From JBBDMU01 sp040878115 (GTDB lineage Bacteria > Bacteroidota > Rhodothermia > Balneolales > Natronogracilivirgulaceae): DNA of 64,000 bases. Location of the stretch: NCBI GenBank assembly GCA_040878115.1, contig JBBDMV010000118.1, positions 1-64,000 on the forward strand. Direction: 5' to 3'. The position numbers and the translations under genes were made by a program. Under the pieces are notes generated by a model. That model was given only the letters and a program-made list of their open reading frames with translations, searched no databases and was not told where the DNA came from. Positions 58,869 to 64,000 of this stretch are shown piece by piece (position 1 is the first letter of the stretch; the number at the start of each line of letters is the position of its first letter).

Positions 58869-59555
58869 TTACTTTTCCTGACGGTTGATTTGAGAGGGTT
58901 TGGGAGTATGTGGATTTATGAGCTCACCCGATATAATTGCGTATGTAAGCTTTTCAGCCTCTTCAAAGCGCCCCTGACGGAATAAGTCGAGCACGTTTGA
59001 ATCAATAAGTTCATACCACAGCTGCTTTCGCTTGCTAAAATCAGGATGAAGCTGCTTCATTTTTCCTCGTATGCTATGCATGAAATCGAGGAAATCCTCG
59101 TATTCAGGGCCGAATTCCTGCTCAAAACGTTCACGTAGCCTGACGGCCAGTGTTGGTGCGGCTCCACTGGTAGAAACAGCGATATTGAGCGGGCCACGTT
59201 TGACCAGAGAACCGAACGTGAAGTTACAATGAGGGATATCATCCATCACATTACATAAAATTCCCAGCCGGTTTGCTTCCTTCCAGACCAGCTGGTTTGT
59301 ATCACCTGTAAATTCTGCTACTATTACCATGAAAGCACCTTTTAGGTCACCTTCCTGATAATCCCTGCTAATCCATTCAAATACATTTTGACCATGCCAT
59401 TCATGCATGACAGGAGAAATTCGACGGCTGATGACAATTAAATCGGCTCCTGCATTATTAAGTTCTCCGACTTTTCTCTCGGCTTCATCGTCGCCGCCAA
59501 TTATTACGGTCTTATTCTTATTCAGCCGGTTTAGAAATATTGGGTAAACATCCAT
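58869..59555 (-). CDS. Precorrin-2 dehydrogenase/sirohydrochlorin ferrochelatase (Met8/CysG-N type)
   Basis: A 228-residue siroheme-synthesis enzyme that oxidises precorrin-2 with NAD and may insert iron. The frame extends to 59645 but would overlap cysH, so the Met at 59555 (M-D-V-Y-P-I-F-L) is chosen. The Rossmann segment T-V-I-I-G-G-D-D-E-A-E-R-K is near residue 15, S-G-A-A-P-T-L-A-V-R-L-R near 122. It corresponds to the N-terminal half of CysG; the methyltransferase half is the separate gene at 60315. It makes the cofactor for the CysI encoded in the same operon. Confidence 0.9.
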   Translation of the reverse strand: MDVYPIFLNRLNKNKTVIIGGDDEAERKVGELNNAGADLIVISRRISPVMHEWHGQNVFEWISRDYQEGDLKGAFMVIVAEFTGDTNQLVWKEANRLGILCNVMDDIPHCNFTFGSLVKRGPLNIAVSTSGAAPTLAVRLRERFEQEFGPEYEDFLDFMHSIRGKMKQLHPDFSKRKQLWYELIDSNVLDLFRQGRFEEAEKLTYAIISGELINPHTPKPSQINRQEK

Positions 59556-59559
59556 AATA

Positions 59560-60297
59560 TTATGAACCTTCTGAAGACTCCTGGGTGACCAGGTGGATTC
59601 CGCATTCTGTTTTCTCCTGACCAGACCATCGACCTGACCGTTCATTATCGCTGTCAGTTGTAGGCTTGGTGCACGGCTGGCAACCTATACTCGGATAGCC
59701 ATGGTCATGCAATGGATTGTAAGGAAGATCATAGAATTTGATATAAGACCATATATCATCGGCATCCCATGATGCAAGCGGGTTGATTTTAATAACCTCG
59801 TTCTGTTTATCCCATTCGAATACCGCTGTGTTTTTACGGCTTGCCGATTGATCACGACGGACTCCCGTTACCCACACCTGCTTGTCAGTCAGATAATGCT
59901 TCAGGGGCAATACTTTTCTGATGTGGCAGCACTGGTCCGGACTTTTATTCCAGAGTTTTTCTCCGTATTTCTCAGCCTGTTTATCCACTGAAAGGTCCGT
60001 TTCAACCCGTTCAAAGTTAATTTTGTATTTTTCAGCGTAATCATCACGTAATTCGTAAGTCTGCCGGAAAAGCAAATTTGTATCCAGGTAGAAGACGGTT
60101 ACAGGCAGTTCAAGATGATAAAGCTTATGCATCAATACGGCCCCCGATGCACCAAATCCGGTACCGATAACCATTTCTTTACCATACTGTTCCCAGTTCC
60201 GACTCAGAATAGTCTCCACATCAGTATTTTCGTATTGCCGGTTAAGTTCTTGCACCTCTGAAACGGGGTTTGTTTTATGCGAATCGAAATTTGTCAT
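59560..60297 (-). CDS. cysH: Adenylyl-sulfate (or PAPS) reductase with [4Fe-4S] ligands
   Basis: A 245-residue PP-loop reductase that converts APS or PAPS to sulfite using thioredoxin. It shows G-T-G-F-G-A-S-G-A-V near residue 42, D-T-N-L-L-F near 73, C-C-H-I-R-K near 122, C-Q-P-C near 207 and the catalytic E-C-G-I-H near 232. The C-C and C-X2-C cysteines are the [4Fe-4S] ligands of APS-type reductases, absent from E. coli PAPS reductase. APS is therefore the likely substrate, although some clustered enzymes use both. It is 17 bp after cobA. Confidence 0.94.
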   Translation of the reverse strand: MTNFDSHKTNPVSEVQELNRQYENTDVETILSRNWEQYGKEMVIGTGFGASGAVLMHKLYHLELPVTVFYLDTNLLFRQTYELRDDYAEKYKINFERVETDLSVDKQAEKYGEKLWNKSPDQCCHIRKVLPLKHYLTDKQVWVTGVRRDQSASRKNTAVFEWDKQNEVIKINPLASWDADDIWSYIKFYDLPYNPLHDHGYPSIGCQPCTKPTTDSDNERSGRWSGQEKTECGIHLVTQESSEGS

Positions 60298-60314
60298 GGC
60301 TGTTTCTTTTATTA

Positions 60315-61145
60315 CTATATTCCTGCGGCAGCTATTTTCATACTTGGCTGGTACTTTTGTCCCCGCTTATTTTCTGACTTGCCAAACCATGCTATTTCAT
60401 TGGCAAGAAGTACAACCTCACCGATTACAATAACCGAGGGAGAAGTTATGTGTATAGATTTCTCAGATACCCCGACTAGCGTATCTATTACTGTTTCCTG
60501 ATCTGCATAAGTAGCCTTATGGATAATACCCACTGGTGTTTCCGGAGCTTTGCCATGCAACATCAGTTGGTGAGCTATGTGGTTGAGGTTGCTCATTCCC
60601 ATAAGTACAACCAGTGTATCTTCACCAGCAAGACGGTCCCAGTCATGTTTGAGCTCATCTGACTTCCGGACATGGCCGGTTATAACAGTAAATGACCGGC
60701 TTAAGTTCCTGTAGGTAAGTGGAATTCCGGCGAACATAGGTGCCGATAACGCACTGCTGATTCCAGGAATAACTTCGAAATCGACGCCATGACTGGCAAG
60801 GTGACGTGCTTCTTCTCCGCCACGTCCGAAAATAAAAGGATCGCCGCCTTTCAGGCGAACAACCGTTTTACCCTCGACTGCTTTTTGAAGCAGCACCTCA
60901 TTAATCTGTTCCTGGGAGGCTGAAGCACGCCCCGGCTTTTTCCCTACATAGATCAGTTCAGCTTTTGCGGAAACTTCATTAAGCAGGTCGGGTACCGCAA
61001 GGCGGTCATAAACGACTACATCTGCTTTTTGCAAAGTTTTTAAACCCTTGACAGTTATTAGATCAGGATCACCCGGACCGGCTCCGGTCAAATATACTTT
61101 TCCATAGCCTTTTATACTACTTTGTCTGCGCATCGGCTTCGACAT
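60315..61145 (-). CDS. cobA: Uroporphyrinogen-III C-methyltransferase
   Basis: A SAM-dependent enzyme making precorrin-2 for siroheme. The frame opens at 61223, but that would overlap cysI by more than 100 bp. The Met at 61145 (276 residues) is preferred, and 61133 is possible; all overlap the cysI 3' end slightly. The SAM motif G-A-G-P-G-D-P-D-L-I-T is near residue 20, Y-D-R-L-A-V near 46, V-R-L-K-G-G-D-P-F-I-F-G-R-G-G-E near 100, and G-M-S-N-L near 190. It supplies siroheme for CysI with the downstream dehydrogenase. Confidence 0.92.
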   Translation of the reverse strand: MSKPMRRQSSIKGYGKVYLTGAGPGDPDLITVKGLKTLQKADVVVYDRLAVPDLLNEVSAKAELIYVGKKPGRASASQEQINEVLLQKAVEGKTVVRLKGGDPFIFGRGGEEARHLASHGVDFEVIPGISSALSAPMFAGIPLTYRNLSRSFTVITGHVRKSDELKHDWDRLAGEDTLVVLMGMSNLNHIAHQLMLHGKAPETPVGIIHKATYADQETVIDTLVGVSEKSIHITSPSVIVIGEVVLLANEIAWFGKSENKRGQKYQPSMKIAAAGI

Positions 61146-62805
61146 TTGGCTGAGGAAATTCCGTTCGTCTCCAGAAGCCTCCGAAGGTTTCACCATTTTT
61201 ATGTTCATTTTTATATTGTTCAAGTAAAGGACGCACTGTATTTGTCAATTCACCAAAGGGTACAAGATCACGGTATTTAGTATTCATATGCGTTCCTGAT
61301 GATGAACCTCCGATATATATAGCATATTTTTCAAGCGATTGCCCCACAAAGCCTATATCTGCTACATAGGGACGTGCACAACCGTTGGGGCAGCCTGTCA
61401 TCCTGACGGTGATGGTTTTATCCTGCAAACCGATGCGAGCGACTTCATTTTCTATCTCGCGGATTATCTGAGGCATTACCCGTTCGGACTCGGTGATTGC
61501 CAGTCCGCAAGTGGGCATTGCCGGACAGGCCATTGCAAAACGGACGGTATTTGAATATGATTCCGGCAAAGGGATGCCATGCTGCTTTAGGATGTCTTCT
61601 ACAGCCTCACGGTCCTCTTCTTTAATATCCGTCAGAATGATATCCTGATGCGGGGTAAGTTGAATACCGGGTTTAATTGATGAGGCTATTTCCTTGAGCC
61701 CGTCTTTAAGGCGTAGAGCACCTTCATTTTTAATTCGTCCATTTTCTACGAATAAGCCCACGAACCAGCGTCCATTGCGTTGGCGGTGCCAGCCATGATA
61801 AAGTTTAAGTTCAAAATCAGGCATTGGGCGGAATGGCTTCAGCTCGTAGCCCAGTCTTTCTTCCAAAACATCTCTGAACTTATCTATACCCCAATTGTGA
61901 ATGAGGTACTTCATGCGGGCTTGCTTACGATTGGTACGGTCACCATGATCACGCTGGATAGCTACGATCCCTTCAACTGTTTCGTAGAGCTTATCTTCGG
62001 TAACAAACCCGAGATGGTCACCCAGGCGGGGGAAGGTGTCGCTTTTTTTATGATGCATTCCAAGTCCACCACCGGCAATCAGATTGAAGCCTTCGAGTTG
62101 ATCTGAATCGTTAAATAAGGCTACTATTCCGATATCCTGGGTATAAACATCAATGCTATTATCACCCGCTTCAGCTATTCCGATCTTGAACTTTCGAGGT
62201 AGGTAACTAGGGCCGTAAAAGGTTTCCACACTCGCATATTCCTTCTCGCCGGAATAAACCTTTTCTCCGTCAAGCCAGACATCATGAAATGCTTTTGTTC
62301 TCGGGAGCAGTTTGTCTGAGATTTCATTAGCATATTTTTTAACGATTTCCTGCTTTGTGCTAACGTCAGGGATTGGACTGTACATCACGTTACGGACCAC
62401 ATCCCCACAAGCCGCCATCGTTGTGATCAACTGATCGTTGATGGCTGAAAGCGTTTCGCTCAGGTCTTGCTTAATCACCCCATGAAACTGAAATGTTTGC
62501 CGGGTGGTAATCCTTAAAGTACCATTGGCATGGGTATCGGCCAGACGATCATGAACGAGATACTGTTCAGCGCTTAATCCGCCTCCGGGTATTCGGCAGC
62601 GGACCATAAACGAATATTCTTTATTCTTGCCTTGACGTTTATCACGGTCATCCTGCTGGTACAACCCGTGGAATTTAAGGAGCTGGTAGCTGTCCTTGGT
62701 GAAACTTGGGGTTCCATCCTTCAACTCTTCTATCAGCGCTCCTCGCAGATCACGGCTTGCTTCCTTGAGATGCTCTTCTTTGGCTAGTTTGACTTTTTTT
62801 TCCAT
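61117..62805 (-). CDS. cysI: Assimilatory sulfite reductase hemoprotein
   Basis: A 562-residue siroheme-[4Fe-4S] enzyme reducing sulfite to sulfide. The N-terminus has L-K-F-H-G-L-Y-Q-Q-D-D-R-D near residue 45, as in E. coli CysI. R-T-F-Q-F-H-G and L-P-R-K-F-K-I follow. The cluster and siroheme ligands are in C-P-A-M-P-T-C-G-L near 430 and T-G-C-P-N-G-C-A-R near 472. The NADPH flavoprotein partner (CysJ) is not in the operon, so the electron donor is encoded elsewhere or is ferredoxin. The 3' end overlaps cobA. Confidence 0.95.
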   Translation of the reverse strand: MEKKVKLAKEEHLKEASRDLRGALIEELKDGTPSFTKDSYQLLKFHGLYQQDDRDKRQGKNKEYSFMVRCRIPGGGLSAEQYLVHDRLADTHANGTLRITTRQTFQFHGVIKQDLSETLSAINDQLITTMAACGDVVRNVMYSPIPDVSTKQEIVKKYANEISDKLLPRTKAFHDVWLDGEKVYSGEKEYASVETFYGPSYLPRKFKIGIAEAGDNSIDVYTQDIGIVALFNDSDQLEGFNLIAGGGLGMHHKKSDTFPRLGDHLGFVTEDKLYETVEGIVAIQRDHGDRTNRKQARMKYLIHNWGIDKFRDVLEERLGYELKPFRPMPDFELKLYHGWHRQRNGRWFVGLFVENGRIKNEGALRLKDGLKEIASSIKPGIQLTPHQDIILTDIKEEDREAVEDILKQHGIPLPESYSNTVRFAMACPAMPTCGLAITESERVMPQIIREIENEVARIGLQDKTITVRMTGCPNGCARPYVADIGFVGQSLEKYAIYIGGSSSGTHMNTKYRDLVPFGELTNTVRPLLEQYKNEHKNGETFGGFWRRTEFPQPNVEADAQTK

Positions 62806-62817
62806 TATAAGGGTTAA

Positions 62818-63663
62818 TTAGCGTTCGATGGGTGCATTAATTAGATTGCCCCATTCAGTCCAGGATCCATCATAATTTCGAACATTCTCGAAATTAAGCA
62901 ATTCTTTCAGTACAAACCAGCTATGGGCAGAGCGCTCCCCTATACGGCAATAGGCGATAATTGATTTGTCTGATGTTATTCCACGATCTGCGTAAATCTT
63001 TGTGAGTTCATCCTTACTTTTAAAAGTCCCATCTTCATTGACCGTACTTGCCCAGGGTATGTTTTGTGCCCCGGGAATATGCCCGCCGCGTTGTGAAAGT
63101 TCTTTCATGCCGGGAGGGGCTATGATCTTACCGGTAAATTCATCCGGAGACCGCACATCAACCAGGCCGAAGGCGTGATCGTTGCTGATGGTTTGTGCCA
63201 CATCATCCCTAAAGGCGCGTAGTTCTTCGCGGATTTCACCAATTGAGTATTCTTCTGTTTTCGGCTTGGGTTCTTCGGTTGATAATTTGCCTCCTTCAGC
63301 CACCCATTTCTTTCTGCCGCCATCTAAAATCTTTAGATGGTGATGCCCGTAATATTGCAAAAGCCAATATGCCCAGGCTGCAAACCAGTTATTATTATCA
63401 CCATAAAGAACAATGGTTGTATCTTTGCTGATCCCTGATTCACCAAGCAGCTTCTCAACAGCATCGACAGATGCAACATTACGGGTTAGCACATCCTGCA
63501 ACTCATTTTTCCAGTTCCATCCTATAGCTCCAGGAAGGTGACCTTCCTGATAAGATGATGTATCAACATCTACTTCCACAAAACGGAACCCATCTTTATC
63601 AAGATTACCTTCCGCCCATTCTGTCGTTACAAGTATATCTGAGGTCGTTTTAGTATTAGCCAT
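62818..63663 (-). CDS. sseA: Sulfurtransferase with two rhodanese domains
   Basis: A 281-residue thiosulfate/3-mercaptopyruvate sulfurtransferase. The N-terminal rhodanese domain is inactive-looking; the C-terminal one carries the catalytic Cys in A-Y-C-R-I-G-E-R-S near residue 237. Typical sequences are V-E-V-D-V-D-T-S-S-Y-Q-E-G-H-L-P-G-A near 28 and G-G-H-I-P-G-A-Q-N-I-P near 195. It is the first gene of the sulfate operon, preceding cysI by 12 bp, and may channel sulfane sulfur. It follows a leader with a Cys-rich small frame and terminator. Confidence 0.9.
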   Translation of the reverse strand: MANTKTTSDILVTTEWAEGNLDKDGFRFVEVDVDTSSYQEGHLPGAIGWNWKNELQDVLTRNVASVDAVEKLLGESGISKDTTIVLYGDNNNWFAAWAYWLLQYYGHHHLKILDGGRKKWVAEGGKLSTEEPKPKTEEYSIGEIREELRAFRDDVAQTISNDHAFGLVDVRSPDEFTGKIIAPPGMKELSQRGGHIPGAQNIPWASTVNEDGTFKSKDELTKIYADRGITSDKSIIAYCRIGERSAHSWFVLKELLNFENVRNYDGSWTEWGNLINAPIER

Positions 63664-63737
63664 GACTACTATTTGATTGATTATTGGTTTATTTTTTTAA
63701 TCTCTGGTGGCAACGGGCAGGGGGGATGCAAAAAAAA

Positions 63738-63765
63738 AGCCCGCTGTCTTGAGAGATAGCGGGCT
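63738..63765 (-). terminator. Intrinsic terminator in the sulfate-operon leader
   Basis: The arms 63738-63749 and 63754-63765 pair over 12 positions (one G-U) around a 4-nt loop. On the minus strand the hairpin is followed by nine T residues, a strong intrinsic terminator. The T-run on the plus strand is six residues, so it may work both ways. It lies about 75 bp before the sseA start and about 20 bp after the leader-peptide stop, the position of an attenuator. Confidence 0.88.
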
Positions 63766-63820
63766 TTTTTAAAATGTTTTCTATTTACCAGTCACAATAA
63801 ATGGACAAACCCCTATCTCT
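63751..63820 (-). promoter_or_regulatory. Candidate antiterminator of the sulfate operon
   Basis: On the minus strand AGAGATAGGGG (63820-63810), inside the leader peptide frame, can pair with CCC-G-CTATCTCT (63763-63752): eight contiguous pairs, a one-base bulge and three more G-C pairs. The second segment includes the 5' arm of the terminator, so the two structures exclude each other. This is the classical 2:3 versus 3:4 arrangement. Confidence 0.7.
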
Positions 63821-63868
63821 AAGAACTGCTTTGCAGCAACACGGACACATGCACATGGAGTTTGGCAT
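63785..63868 (-). CDS. Cys/Met-rich leader peptide of the sulfate operon
   Basis: A 27-codon frame with ATG at 63868 and TAA at 63785-63787, too short for a normal ORF list. Six codons are Cys and three are Met (nine of 27); residues 5-13 read M-C-M-C-P-C-C-C-K. It lies downstream of a near-consensus promoter and upstream of the terminator at 63738, just before the first gene of the cysteine-biosynthetic operon. No strong Shine-Dalgarno is seen, which is usual in this group. The inferred role is to stall ribosomes when charged tRNA-Cys is scarce; the peptide itself may have no function. Confidence 0.8.
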   Translation of the reverse strand: MPNSMCMCPCCCKAVLRDRGLSIYCDW

Positions 63869-63938
63869 GGTGAAAACAGAGACATATTGGTTGGTAGAAG
63901 TCAAGAAATTGATTTTAATTTGAGCCTTATTATTCCAT

Positions 63939-63967
63939 ATAATAGCGAGGATTTATTTTCTTGTCAA
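63939..63967 (-). promoter_or_regulatory. Sulfate-operon promoter
   Basis: On the minus strand TTGACA (63967-63962) and TATTAT (63944-63939) are separated by exactly 17 bp. The predicted start at about 63932 gives a leader of about 268 nt before sseA, containing the leader peptide and the terminator. Confidence 0.75.
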
Positions 63968-64000
63968 CAGAAAAAAGAAAATAAATCATATAATAAGATC

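Noticed and set aside
63664..63932. SAM riboswitch in the sulfate-operon leader
   Set aside because: No SAM riboswitch core was recognised; the Cys-rich frame, terminator and antiterminator explain the leader better.

Overview
The window looks like a chromosomal segment of a moderately AT-rich member of the Rhodothermota/Balneolota branch of the FCB group. This is inferred from gene content, not from a marker-gene tree. The pointers are an outer-membrane beta-barrel receptor with a carboxypeptidase-like N-terminal domain, several Skp/OmpH chaperones, a fused branched-chain 2-oxoacid dehydrogenase E1, serine palmitoyltransferase, a CysN-CysC fusion, acidic protein composition, and a pterin dehydratase gene inside a complex I operon, as reported for Rhodothermus marinus. 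No rRNA, tRNA, CRISPR array, prophage or insertion sequence was found.

Layout. 0-9 kb: rpsU, an ABC-F ATPase, a TIGR02757 protein, a DUF305/LVIVD lipoprotein pair, a MazE/MazF module, and mutY at the end of a minus-strand operon. 9.9-18.1 kb: an envelope-lipid region with an SDR enzyme, two GT4 glycosyltransferases, serine palmitoyltransferase translationally coupled to a GNAT-fold acyltransferase, and a fused E1 dehydrogenase. It is best read as a bacterial ceramide/glycosphingolipid locus. 18.6-28.8 kb: envelope biogenesis (LysM transglycosylase, CtpA protease, PHP phosphoesterase, ribH, uppS, bamA, three tandem skp-like genes). 28.9-45.4 kb: a VWA protein, rnhB, a large receptor, alanine dehydrogenase, rsmA, an orphan VapB, Smr, gpmI-rpsT, cmk-rpsA, nadA and a MoxR ATPase. 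The 37.1-37.8 kb stretch has no gene but holds a perfect 46-bp palindrome and degenerate repeats. 45.5-52.7 kb: uppP, then nuoJKLM, a pterin-4a-carbinolamine dehydratase gene, and nuoN.

53.4-63.7 kb is one nine-gene minus-strand operon for assimilatory sulfate reduction: sulfurtransferase, cysI, siroheme methyltransferase, cysH, siroheme dehydrogenase/chelatase, SLC13 transporter, cysQ, cysD, cysNC. It covers sulfate uptake, activation, reduction to sulfide, and the siroheme needed by the sulfite reductase.

The most interesting signal lies upstream of that operon, at the right edge. A near-consensus promoter (TTGACA, 17 bp, TATTAT) precedes a 27-codon reading frame with six Cys and three Met codons, including the run M-C-M-C-P-C-C-C-K. 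Next comes a strong intrinsic terminator. An 11-bp sequence inside the small frame can pair with the 5' arm of that terminator to form a mutually exclusive antiterminator. This has the architecture of a ribosome-mediated attenuator sensing charged tRNA-Cys (and perhaps tRNA-Met), and it is not visible in an ORF list with a normal length cut-off.
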